The notes under the pieces were generated by a model. The model searched no databases. It was given only the letters and a program-made list of their open reading frames with translations, and had not been told where the DNA came from. 15,162 bases of DNA from Staphylothermus sp. (GTDB taxonomy: Archaea > Thermoproteota > Thermoprotei_A > Sulfolobales > Desulfurococcaceae), in NCBI GenBank assembly GCA_021159785.1, contig JAGHDU010000013.1, positions 1 to 15,162 on the forward strand, read 5' to 3'. Positions 1 to 7,108 of the stretch are shown here, in pieces. Made by a program: the position numbers and the translations under genes. Numbering within the stretch: position 1 is the first letter of the stretch; each line of letters begins with the position of its first letter.

Positions 1-117
1 CTTATATAGTAGTCTATAACTGTATGAGTGTCTCCAAACGTCTATGCCTATTTCCCTGAGGGCGTGCAGTAATTCATCTAATTTCTTTGGGTTAATCCAT
101 CTAGTATACGTTTTTGA
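1..117 (-). CDS. Partial ORF at left edge, unknown protein, no standard start codon
   Basis: On the minus strand an open frame of 39 codons runs from just after a TGA (118-120) to the window edge and must continue beyond it. The peptide looks protein-like, with an amphipathic stretch containing NPKKLDELLHALREIGIDVW. No ATG, GTG or TTG lies in this frame inside the window. A GGTGATC Shine-Dalgarno (116-122) is followed after four bases by ACG (109-111), the same spacing used by the TFB gene (GGTGATC, four bases, GTG). An ATG at 122-124, about 26 bases from a TATA element, is in the other frame and would need a +1 shift at the A5 run (111-115). It may be a real gene with an ACG start, a frameshifted gene, or a remnant. 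I do not recognise the family. Confidence 0.4.
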
Positions 118-143
118 TCACCATAAACTATTTCTGAACATTA

Positions 144-153
144 CTTTATATTT
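144..153. promoter_or_regulatory. TATA element, probably bidirectional
   Basis: CTTTATATTT reads as a TATA box on the plus strand about 25 bases before the C/D box sRNA. As AAATATAAAG on the minus strand it sits about 26 bases before the start region of the left-edge ORF. Assignment is by motif and spacing only. Confidence 0.45.
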
Positions 154-174
154 CAGTTAGAGGGTTATTTATTC

Positions 175-235
175 GTGGAGATGGTGAGGCTCGAAAGGTC
201 TGAATAGTGATGAACCCGCGCAGGGCTGATCCTCT
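175..235 (+). ncRNA. C/D box methylation guide sRNA
   Basis: The element has all four boxes in order: box C ATGGTGA (181-187, one mismatch to RUGAUGA), a 12-nt guide (188-199), box D' CTGA (200-203), 3 nt, box C' GTGATGA (207-213), a 12-nt guide (214-225) and box D CTGA (226-229). Flanking GGA (177-179) and TCC (230-232) could form a short terminal stem. Two 12-nt guides and a 3-nt D'/C' spacer match the compact archaeal C/D sRNA layout bound by L7Ae, Nop5 and fibrillarin. By the D+5 rule, the D' guide (GGCTCGAAAGGT) would direct 2'-O-methylation of a U and the D guide (ACCCGCGCAGGG) of a G. I could not assign the target RNAs. The RNA ends about 12 bases before the ubiX-like start, so it may share that transcript's leader. 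Confidence 0.82.
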
Positions 236-246
236 AGGTGTTTTAA

Positions 247-831
247 ATGTCAAAATTAATCATAGGTATTAGCGGGGCTAGTGGTATCATTTATTCTTTA
301 AAGTTATTAAAGCAATGTATACTACTAAAGAAGAAGTATGAAGAAATATATGTAATTTACACTAGATCATCAGAAATAATAGCTAGGTATGAGCACGGAA
401 TAACTAATTTAAGGCAATATCTTGAAAATATTGAATGTGTCAATGAAGTATTTAGTGAAAAGGACATCGATTCTCTTCTAGCTAGTAGTTCTAACTTATA
501 TGATGCAGACATGGTTATAATTCCTTCATCTATGAACACTGTTGCTAAACTGTCACATGGTATTCAAGATAATCTATTATTACGTACAGCTTTGTCTATT
601 CTCAGAATGAAAAGAAAACTAGTAATAGTTTTTAGAGAAACACCTATTTCAAGAATTGATTTAGAGAACTTAAGCGTTTTAGCAAAAGAGGGGGCAATTA
701 TTTTTCCAGCGTCGCCTGCTTTCTGTATAAAACCTAAGTCACTTGATGACTTAGTCCTTTTTATAGTTGGTAAGATCCTAGATTTACTAGGTATTAAAAA
801 CGAGTTATATCCACGTTGGAGAACTAGCTAG
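247..831 (+). CDS. ubiX: UbiX/Pad1-family flavin prenyltransferase
   Basis: The 194-residue product has the UbiX flavoprotein fold signature throughout. Visible are the N-terminal nucleotide-binding GISGASG (7-13), E49 in the region of the family's active-site glutamate, PSSMNT (93-98), SHGIQDNLLLR (103-113), RETP (130-133) and the C-terminal KSLDDLVLFIVGKILDLLGI. Family members join dimethylallyl phosphate to reduced FMN, making the prenylated flavin used by UbiD decarboxylases; no ubiD is present here. The usual PAFY motif reads PAFC (157-160), so a Tyr known to contact the prenyl phosphate in bacterial UbiX appears to be Cys. GGTG (237-240) precedes ATG by six bases and supports this start. 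The 3' end overlaps the convergent neighbour by 3 nt. The family assignment is firm; activity is uncertain because of the Tyr change. Confidence 0.9.
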   Translation: MSKLIIGISGASGIIYSLKLLKQCILLKKKYEEIYVIYTRSSEIIARYEHGITNLRQYLENIECVNEVFSEKDIDSLLASSSNLYDADMVIIPSSMNTVAKLSHGIQDNLLLRTALSILRMKRKLVIVFRETPISRIDLENLSVLAKEGAIIFPASPAFCIKPKSLDDLVLFIVGKILDLLGIKNELYPRWRTS

Positions 832-1214
832 AGAAAATCCTCAACGTCATAATCTTCTATTTCTCTCACTTCTTTGAATAAGTCTTCGTCAGAAGTAATC
901 CTAGTCTTCTTCTCCAATGCCTTGGCACAGCGGCCGTCAGGTAATTGGGCATTCAACTTACATGAAGCAAATTTACACTCAGCACCTATACATTCTCCCC
1001 CTATTAGCCTGCAGAATGCTACTTTTCTAATTTTACCTCTGTATGATTTATTTCCTACCACTAATGCTCTTCGAGTACATATGAAGAAGGGACAAAGTGG
1101 GTTACATTTATCGCCTATGGGCATTGGGAACATTTTCTTCTGAAAAGGCCTTTGTTGGAAGGGGCGGTTAGGAGGGTTGCGTTGGAAGCGAGGACGGGGC
1201 TCTCTCTTATTCAT
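828..1214 (-). CDS. Cys-rich small basic protein, function unknown
   Basis: I do not recognise this protein. It has three parts: an Arg/Pro/Gln/Phe-rich, low-complexity N-terminus (about residues 1-30); a cysteine core with eight Cys spaced C-x3-C-x4-C then C-x6-C-x4-C-x4-C-x10-C; and an acidic C-terminal tail ending EIEDYDVEDFL. The core could bind Zn or an Fe-S cluster, and the basic tail suggests nucleic-acid contact; both are inferences. I start it at the ATG at 1214 because GAGGTG lies nine bases upstream. The GTG at 1226, four codons earlier, falls inside that Shine-Dalgarno and is unlikely. TATA-like elements at 1320-1331 and 1339-1350 imply a leader of roughly 80-100 nt, long for this genome. 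The stop overlaps the ubiX-like stop on the other strand. Confidence 0.75.
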   Translation of the reverse strand: MNKREPRPRFQRNPPNRPFQQRPFQKKMFPMPIGDKCNPLCPFFICTRRALVVGNKSYRGKIRKVAFCRLIGGECIGAECKFASCKLNAQLPDGRCAKALEKKTRITSDEDLFKEVREIEDYDVEDFL

Positions 1215-1319
1215 ATAAATGAGCACCTCTTATCTTGAATTACTGTTCTTGGGTACTGTTTAATTTATGTCTATTATTCATATTCCTATGCTTTGATATC
1301 CCTTTGTAACTTTTCTAGA

Positions 1320-1350
1320 CCTTATATAAACATAACAACTTATATACCTT
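1320..1350 (-). promoter_or_regulatory. Candidate TATA elements for the Cys-rich gene
   Basis: The minus strand carries GTTTATATAAGG (1320-1331) and AAGGTATATAAG (1339-1350). Either could be the promoter of the gene starting at 1214. I see no small gene or C/D boxes in the resulting leader (1215-1300). Confidence 0.4.
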
Positions 1351-1352
1351 CC

Positions 1353-1904
1353 TCAAGGTTTCCACCAGTTAAATACAACGTACTTTATTGTGTTTTCGTT
1401 AACTATTGCTATAATAAGTTTTTTTCTTACTGAATGAAGTAATCTACCCATACGAACAATGTTTATTGGATCATAGTATTCGTTTTGTAGATAGACTTGA
1501 ACACCATATGGTGCATGATCTATTCCAGGACCGAATCTATAAACCAAGTAATCACAGCCGAACTTTAATCCTCTCCTAACAACAAATCCTCTTTCTCTAA
1601 GATCTTTATAAACAATATATAATTCATTGAATCTATTAACAAGTTCTTTAGCAATATTTCTTAATTTATCTATTGATATATTCGTATTACCAGCATTTAC
1701 CACTAACTTGTGTTTTTCAAGAAGATAAATTGCTTCTATCAATGAAAGCTCCAGCGGAGCTTTGATATTTCTATTCTTAGGTTTTTGTACCCCTAGAAAA
1801 GATCCGTAGAAACCTTCCCAGTATAATTTATTTGCACATATGGGATCAGATACAATCACTCTATTATATAAGAGAGAGCCGTTGCAGACTTCATTATGTT
1901 CCAT
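1353..1904 (-). CDS. endA: tRNA-splicing endonuclease, catalytic subunit
   Basis: The 183-residue protein matches archaeal EndA in length and layout: an N-terminal alpha/beta domain (about 1-80), then the catalytic domain beginning at YKDLRERGFVVRRGLKFGCDY. The likely catalytic triad is Y122 (in YLVYRFG), H130 (in GIDHAPYGV) and K161 (in LLHSVRKKLIIAIV); the His-Lys spacing of 31 equals that of the Methanocaldococcus enzyme. It cleaves the bulge-helix-bulge of intron-containing pre-tRNAs. Crenarchaeal enzymes usually pair this subunit with a second structural subunit, not seen here. The start ATG overlaps the stop of the DUF47 gene by one base (TAATG arrangement), so the two are probably co-transcribed and translationally coupled; no separate Shine-Dalgarno is evident. 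A substrate, the tRNA-Gln intron at 9874-9898, is in this window. Confidence 0.93.
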   Translation of the reverse strand: MEHNEVCNGSLLYNRVIVSDPICANKLYWEGFYGSFLGVQKPKNRNIKAPLELSLIEAIYLLEKHKLVVNAGNTNISIDKLRNIAKELVNRFNELYIVYKDLRERGFVVRRGLKFGCDYLVYRFGPGIDHAPYGVQVYLQNEYYDPINIVRMGRLLHSVRKKLIIAIVNENTIKYVVFNWWKP

Positions 1905-2569
1905 TATGTTATTAGTATCCTGTATAGTGCCAGATAGCGTAATTCTTCACCCATTGCCTTTAATAAATCTGCTACATTTTCCATAAATTCAATAGCGTCT
2001 TTTAAGACCATTAATGGTACTATTTGGTTCTGATACTTAGAATATATTGTAAATGTTAAATCTCTATATAGTTCGTCAGCCCTATTCTCGAGCTTTGATA
2101 AGCCTCTTATAGATATAAGGGCTTTTTTAGGATCGGTTTTTAACTTAATTAGTCCATCATATATACTTCTGTATTCTGATACTATTGTTGTAGCTAGTTC
2201 CTTAAGCATACTATATATTTCGTTATCCATTTGGTAACCTTTTATTCTGAATAAACTTAATCTATAAGTAGCTCCATCCATAAGTTGTATGAATTTCTCT
2301 ATACTATTTGCAAGTGCTATATAGTTTTGTCTGTTTCTTAGTGTTTCGCCTAGTCTGATCAAGTATTCCATGAACATTATTCTATTCTCTTCGATCCTTG
2401 TCTTTGGAACATGTATTTTGTTATATATCTTTTCGAAATCTTTGTTTTCTTGTAGTCCATCAATTAGTTCTGTGAATACTTTTACTACTTCATCTGATTG
2501 TCTTAGTAAATTTACAAGGTTTTCGTGGATATGCATTTCTGCTAATGTATCGTTACTGTACTCAGCCAT
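1904..2569 (-). CDS. DUF47/PhoU-like helical protein
   Basis: The 221-residue product is almost entirely helical, with regularly spaced charged and hydrophobic residues. Its length and C-terminal pattern (RADELYRDLTFTIYS, PLMVLKDAIEFMENVADLLKAMGEELRYLAL) resemble the DUF47 family, PhoU-like proteins commonly encoded beside Pit-type phosphate transporters. No phosphate transporter is present here; instead it shares an operon with endA, for which I see no functional reason. A strong GAGGGAGGAT Shine-Dalgarno sits just before the ATG and a TATA box lies at 2606-2617. A role in phosphate or ion homeostasis is a family-level guess; the fold assignment is moderately sure. Confidence 0.78.
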   Translation of the reverse strand: MAEYSNDTLAEMHIHENLVNLLRQSDEVVKVFTELIDGLQENKDFEKIYNKIHVPKTRIEENRIMFMEYLIRLGETLRNRQNYIALANSIEKFIQLMDGATYRLSLFRIKGYQMDNEIYSMLKELATTIVSEYRSIYDGLIKLKTDPKKALISIRGLSKLENRADELYRDLTFTIYSKYQNQIVPLMVLKDAIEFMENVADLLKAMGEELRYLALYRILIT

Positions 2570-2605
2570 TTATCCTCCCTCGTATTCTATTTATCATGAG
2601 TTCGA

Positions 2606-2617
2606 GGTATATAAGGG
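2606..2617 (-). promoter_or_regulatory. TATA box of the DUF47-endA operon
   Basis: The minus strand reads CCCTTATATACC, predicting transcription from about 2585 and a leader of roughly 16 nt carrying the strong Shine-Dalgarno. Confidence 0.5.
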
Positions 2618-2645
2618 ATACCAATACGGTATATTATTGATTTTT

Positions 2646-2659
2646 AAAAGTATATATTC
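2646..2659 (+). promoter_or_regulatory. TATA box of the radical SAM gene
   Basis: AAAAGTATATATTC predicts a start near 2680 and a leader of about 25 nt. I see no clear Shine-Dalgarno before the ATG at 2705. Confidence 0.45.
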
Positions 2660-2704
2660 TTTAATTAATTAAAAGCAGACCTAACATATTACGGGTTCCG
2701 TGTT

Positions 2705-4303
2705 ATGAAATTTATTGTTATAGATGCGTTAGCAAGAGCTGGCGGAGAAAGATATAGTACTCATGACGTAGTAGGTGCTGGACCACGTATTGTGGCTGGT
2801 ATAATCTATGAAAAAGGGTTTAAAGTAGATCTTAAAGCATATGAAGCAGTATTAGATGATCCTTCTCTTCTAAAAAGGTATGACTACATATTAATATCGG
2901 CAATGTCTCAAGACAAGGGTGCCTTAGAGAGAATTATAAAAATAGCTAAAAAGAACAATCCTAAAAGCAAAATTGTTGTAGGTGGACCCATCAGCTTCGA
3001 GTACAAGGATATCTTGAAAAAGTATAGTGAAATTGATTATATAATCATAGGCGAAGCTGAAATACCCTTAACAAAGTTTCTCGAGGAAATAAATAGTGGT
3101 AATCCTAAATTCAAGGAAGTGCCTTCACTAGCCTTTAGAAATAATAATGAAGTATACTTAACTTCTCCTCCAGTACATACTCCACGTGAAATAATATCAA
3201 TGAACAAGCCGTGGGTTTTCATAGAAAATTCGTATCCAAATTATAGAATCTATAGATATTATGTGGAAGTGGTCAGAGGATGTAGTAACTTCTATAGACC
3301 ATTGCTTGTCGATGATAAGTATAAATGTGTTGAATGCATGGTTTGTAGAAATGCGCCACTAAAGTATAGATTAAAGTGTCCAGCTAATATACCGCCAGGA
3401 TGTGGTTTTTGCAGCGTCCCTAATTTATTTGGTCCAGCTAGAACAAGATCAATAGATAATATCGTGGAGGAAATTAGTAGTTTAATTAAACATGGTGCAC
3501 GACGAATAGTTTTGAGTGCTCCAGATTTTCTTGATTATGGTAGAGACTTATTAGTTTCACCAGACCCTCTGACAGATCCTTGTGAACCACTACCTAATCT
3601 GGAATATATACAAGAACTATTTGAAGCGATTAATGATTTAAAGACCAAAAGTAATCATAAAGTAGTCTTTATGATTGAGAACATTAAGGCATGTCTAGTT
3701 AATGAAGAAGTTGCAAAGCTCTTAGGAAAATATTTGTCTGGTACTACTATTCACATAGGCCTGGAGACAGCTGATTACGGATACAATCTAAAAGTCTTGG
3801 GAAAGCCTATTGGATTAAAAAGCGTCATTAAAGCAATAAAATTATTAAGAAAATATGGTTTACGTCCATACGTTTATATAATGTATGGGCTTCCATATAT
3901 GAATAAGAAAACTTACTTGAAAACAATCAAGAGTATTAGGATTTTATCGAAACTCGGCGTTGAAAAGATCACATTATATAAATTTACACCTCTTCCCCAT
4001 ACAGCATTTGAGCACATCTCTCTTGGAATAGAGAAGTATAAGGGATTGATTAATAAGCTGAAGTATATGGTTAACAAATTCAATTATAGTCGGAAGAAAA
4101 AATCTTTGCTTGGAAAAAGAATTACAGTATTTTTATTGTTTTCTAGAGGAAAATACTATGGTTATCCATTCTATCATGGACCAACGGTTTTTGTTAAAGG
4201 TATTAAGAGCCCGAATTTCAGTGGTTGTTTAGCAGAAGTTGAAATCTATGATGTGGCGCCGAGATTTGTTTGGGGGAGATTTATTAGGATTATTGAGTGT
4301 TAG
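2705..4303 (+). CDS. B12-binding-domain radical SAM protein with split Cys motif
   Basis: The 532-residue protein begins with a cobalamin-binding-type Rossmann domain (about 1-135; DYILISAMSQDK, KIVVGGPISFEY, DYIIIGEAEIPL). The radical SAM barrel follows (about 183-435), with strand VEVVRGC and later LSAPDF, IHIGLETADYGYN and YIMYGLPY. The segment at about 472-528 looks TRAM-like (YYGYPFYHGPTVFVKGI, GCLAEVEIYDVAPRFVWGRFI). The usual CX3CX2C is interrupted: C193 of RGCSN is followed 40 residues later by GCGFC (C233, C236), and the insert holds C208, C211, C214 and C225. It belongs among archaeal B12-binding radical SAM proteins; MiaB-like tRNA methylthiolation is suggested only by the TRAM-like tail. 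The substrate is unknown. Its 3' end overlaps the convergent gene by 14 nt. Confidence 0.85.
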   Translation: MKFIVIDALARAGGERYSTHDVVGAGPRIVAGIIYEKGFKVDLKAYEAVLDDPSLLKRYDYILISAMSQDKGALERIIKIAKKNNPKSKIVVGGPISFEYKDILKKYSEIDYIIIGEAEIPLTKFLEEINSGNPKFKEVPSLAFRNNNEVYLTSPPVHTPREIISMNKPWVFIENSYPNYRIYRYYVEVVRGCSNFYRPLLVDDKYKCVECMVCRNAPLKYRLKCPANIPPGCGFCSVPNLFGPARTRSIDNIVEEISSLIKHGARRIVLSAPDFLDYGRDLLVSPDPLTDPCEPLPNLEYIQELFEAINDLKTKSNHKVVFMIENIKACLVNEEVAKLLGKYLSGTTIHIGLETADYGYNLKVLGKPIGLKSVIKAIKLLRKYGLRPYVYIMYGLPYMNKKTYLKTIKSIRILSKLGVEKITLYKFTPLPHTAFEHISLGIEKYKGLINKLKYMVNKFNYSRKKKSLLGKRITVFLLFSRGKYYGYPFYHGPTVFVKGIKSPNFSGCLAEVEIYDVAPRFVWGRFIRIIEC

Positions 4304-4700
4304 GAGTGATTATGCTTTCTCTAAGTTCTCTGAATTCATTTATGGTTTTATTTATTATTTCTACGGCATATTCATCTCCTTTTCTTTGCACAATATTTTG
4401 TGCATCGGTCAATAAGTCTATGATGTATGGTATGCTTACCATCTCTAGGTATAAGTTATAAGTTCTTATGTATTTCAAAGTGTTTGTATCAATATTTTCT
4501 AAATTGGTGTTTTTGTGTATTTCTATGAGTTTTCTTGTCTTATTCTTAATTTTTTCCAATCTCTTAAACATATTAGTTATCGTTGTTTGATCTTTGCTTA
4601 CGAGGTTTTTTGTAGTTTTCAAGAATTCTATTACTTCTTCATACTCATTGACTAAATCTCTAAGACTTGAAAGATATTCATATATTTCGTTATATGTCAT
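4290..4700 (-). CDS. Small helical protein, function unknown
   Basis: I do not recognise this 136-residue protein. It is Lys/Glu/Ile/Asn-rich and predicted to be nearly all helix, with heptad-like spacing in EEVIEFLKTTKNLV and MFKRLEKIKNKTRKLIEIH. It has no Cys, signal peptide or membrane segment. GGGGT lies nine bases upstream of the ATG. It starts 38 bases after the stop of the AbrB-like gene on the same strand, so the two probably share a transcript. It overlaps the convergent radical SAM gene by 14 nt. Composition like its neighbours and a ribosome binding site support a real gene. Confidence 0.65.
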   Translation of the reverse strand: MTYNEIYEYLSSLRDLVNEYEEVIEFLKTTKNLVSKDQTTITNMFKRLEKIKNKTRKLIEIHKNTNLENIDTNTLKYIRTYNLYLEMVSIPYIIDLLTDAQNIVQRKGDEYAVEIINKTINEFRELRESIITPNTQ

Positions 4701-4738
4701 TTTCTAAATACCCCACAGTATGAAAATAGAAATAGTGG

Positions 4739-5113
4739 TTAATGTTTTCGTAGAGTAGCTATGCTATTGTCTGCGACTCCTTTTTCTTTTAATTCTTCAG
4801 GATAACAATATACTACATTTGTGTTAGTTTCTTCAATTATTATTGCTTTAAACAAGAATTTCTTTTTTCCGGCAACAACCACTTCTATTGTATCCCCTTC
4901 TTTTATGCCCAATAAGTTTGCTAAGTCCTTTGGTACCTTTGCGGTATTCTCTGGAAGGGATTCATCATATTTTATCCTTATTCTTTTTTCTTTGAGATAC
5001 GTTTGTTTTCTCTTAAGTTCTGAAGCCGGGGGAATTATAGAGACTAGTTTTTTAATATCTACTTTCTTTGGTTGTTCTTGTGGCTGACTTTTTTCTTCTG
5101 TGGGGTGACTCAT
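4739..5113 (-). CDS. AbrB/MazE-like swapped-hairpin domain protein
   Basis: The 124-residue protein has a charged, Gln/Pro/Lys-rich and probably disordered N-terminus (1-20), a basic linker (31-46), and a compact domain whose NTAKVPKDLANLLGIKEGDTIEVVVAGKK pattern (56-84) resembles SpoVT/AbrB swapped-hairpin DNA-binding domains. A C-terminal part (YCYPEELKEKGVADNSIATL) follows. Such domains in archaea act as DNA-binding regulators or antitoxins; here no toxin partner is apparent and the protein is longer than a typical antitoxin, so a chromatin or regulatory role is only inferred. GGTG about ten bases before ATG supports the start. It appears to be the first gene of a pair with 4290-4700. Confidence 0.6.
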   Translation of the reverse strand: MSHPTEEKSQPQEQPKKVDIKKLVSIIPPASELKRKQTYLKEKRIRIKYDESLPENTAKVPKDLANLLGIKEGDTIEVVVAGKKKFLFKAIIIEETNTNVVYCYPEELKEKGVADNSIATLRKH

Positions 5114-5241
5114 ATTGAATATACACCTTACACTTTGATTTAGATAATATTGTTCCGATAAGTATTCTAATACCTACATAATAAATCGTATTATAATAGG
5201 TTATTAAGTATTCTTTATTTTATGTTGAATATGGAATATAA

Positions 5242-6990
5242 CTACTTAAAATGTGAGAGTATTTCTTTAATAATTTCACCAATATGTATTCTCTTTTGTT
5301 CTCTAGTGTCTCTATATCTTATTGTGACAGTATTATCTTCTATTGATTGATAATCGACAGTAATTGCTAAGGGTATTCCTATCTCGTCTGCTCTAACGTA
5401 TCTTTTACCAATGCTTCCTTCTTCATCGTAATATACGGTGATTCTGTTCGAGATTAGGATTTCTTTTATTTTCTTAGCTAGATTGATCATTTTTACATGT
5501 TCAGGTTTGGTTCCGGTTACCAATGGGAAAACAGCGACCATGTATGGCGCCACTCTATATGGTAATTTTAGTACTATTTTTTGATCACTAGTAATATGAA
5601 GACTATTCTCTAACACTACATAAAGTATTCTCTCTAAACCGAAAGAGGGCTCTACAACATGAGGTATAATCTTTTCTCCATGTACTAATACTTCCTCTTC
5701 TTTTACATAAAATGGCGATTCAGGTATTTTTACATCTTGAATAATGACGTATCCATTGTTTTCGAGTTCTGAGAGAAGATGCTCCTTGTCCATTTCTGAA
5801 AGTGCCTTCATCACCGAGGGGAATTTCTCTCCAGCTATTTCTTTAATCTTTGCCGGATTCGGTGCTATTTTCTTCTTTTTAACTTTCTTCGGTTTTTCGT
5901 ATCTCTTAAAGAATGTTAGATCCGCTTTTGAGTATTCGATATGTCTTCTTAAATCATATGTTGTTCTATAACTATAACCTGCTACTTCGAACCATCCATA
6001 TTTTTCCGTGAATACCTCTTGATCGAATGTCTGCTCTGAGTAGTGGGCTTTTTCCTCGGGTAGTTTCTCGACGAACCTAATCTTATTTATTGGTATTCCT
6101 ATTTCTCTTAGGAATTTGTTTCCTATAGCCATCCAGTAAGCCATCCATGGATTTGTGACTATGTTTTCCTCGATTAATTCTATTGTAGTATATGTTTGTG
6201 TTTCTTCTTTTCCTTCTAACTTGTCTTTTGCTGTTAAAATGTTGAGTCTTTCATTTCTTAGTTCTTTTCTTTTTTCTAGTATGTTCATAACTTCTTCATA
6301 TGATTTTTCTGGGTCAAAGAAGAATTCAAGCTCCATTATGGTAAATTCTCTTAATCTGAGAAGTCCTTGTCTAGGAGAGATCTCGTTTCTTCCGACTCTG
6401 CCTATTTGTGCTATACCAAGTGGTAGTTTGTTTCTAGCTATGTTTAATAAATTTTTAAAATTAATGAACATACCCTGTGCGGTTTCTGGTCTCAAATAAG
6501 CTTTTGTGCCTTTATACGGACCTATTTCTGTCTTAAATAATAAGAGGGCTGGTTTTGGTTTTGTTAGTTCTCCTCCGCATTCTGGGCATCTAATGTTGTG
6601 TTCATGTATTATCTTCCATAATTCCTCCATAGATAAGCCTTCTACTTTCTTATTAATAGCTTCTTCAATTAAATGATCTGCTCTATATACTCTTCCGCAG
6701 GACTTGCATTCAGTGATTGGATCTGTGAAATGATCTTCGTGTCCACTTGCTTTTAATACTATTCTAGGCGTAATAATGGGTGTTTCTATCTCTAAAACAT
6801 TTACATCAACACTATGTATTAAGTGGTATCTCCACTCATTGATTATATTGTTTTTAATAGATAATCCAACAGGTCCAAAATCATAGAAACCTGCTACTCC
6901 TCCATATATCTCATATGCTGGCCAAAATATTCCCCTACGTTTTGCTAGATCGACAAGTATTTCATATTTTGATTTATTATTTCTTTCCAC
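5242..6990 (-). CDS. glyS: Glycyl-tRNA synthetase, class II alpha2 type
   Basis: The enzyme charges tRNA-Gly. In the numbering of the longer frame from 7041, it shows the family opening KRRGIFWPAYEIYGGVAGFYDFGP (35-58), a zinc-binding insertion with C112-x2-C115 and C152-x2-C155, the LRPETAQGMF segment (183-192), class II motif 2 (GRNEISPRQG to LREF), motif 3 (EPSFGLERI, 464-472) and a C-terminal anticodon-binding domain (about 500-599). I prefer the GTG at 6988-6990, giving 582 residues, because GGTG lies seven bases upstream and homologues begin near here. An ATG at 7041 adds 17 atypical residues but would suit a leaderless transcript from the TATA element near 7068. It is divergently transcribed from the agmatinase gene. 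Confidence 0.96.
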   Translation of the reverse strand: MERNNKSKYEILVDLAKRRGIFWPAYEIYGGVAGFYDFGPVGLSIKNNIINEWRYHLIHSVDVNVLEIETPIITPRIVLKASGHEDHFTDPITECKSCGRVYRADHLIEEAINKKVEGLSMEELWKIIHEHNIRCPECGGELTKPKPALLLFKTEIGPYKGTKAYLRPETAQGMFINFKNLLNIARNKLPLGIAQIGRVGRNEISPRQGLLRLREFTIMELEFFFDPEKSYEEVMNILEKRKELRNERLNILTAKDKLEGKEETQTYTTIELIEENIVTNPWMAYWMAIGNKFLREIGIPINKIRFVEKLPEEKAHYSEQTFDQEVFTEKYGWFEVAGYSYRTTYDLRRHIEYSKADLTFFKRYEKPKKVKKKKIAPNPAKIKEIAGEKFPSVMKALSEMDKEHLLSELENNGYVIIQDVKIPESPFYVKEEEVLVHGEKIIPHVVEPSFGLERILYVVLENSLHITSDQKIVLKLPYRVAPYMVAVFPLVTGTKPEHVKMINLAKKIKEILISNRITVYYDEEGSIGKRYVRADEIGIPLAITVDYQSIEDNTVTIRYRDTREQKRIHIGEIIKEILSHFK

Positions 6991-7061
6991 TACTATACAC
7001 CATTCAAAACACATTATGCTCAGAAACTTATTTATTTTCATAACTTGTAATCGTATTAATA

Positions 7062-7074
7062 AAATTTATATTTA
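7062..7074. promoter_or_regulatory. Shared divergent TATA region between glyS and agmatinase gene
   Basis: AAATTTATATTTA reads as a TATA box in both directions. It lies about 27 bases from the glyS ATG at 7041 and about 40 bases before the agmatinase GTG codons. Confidence 0.5.
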
Positions 7075-7108
7075 CGTTATGTAAATTGCTTGTTAAAGAA
7101 AAGTTGTT

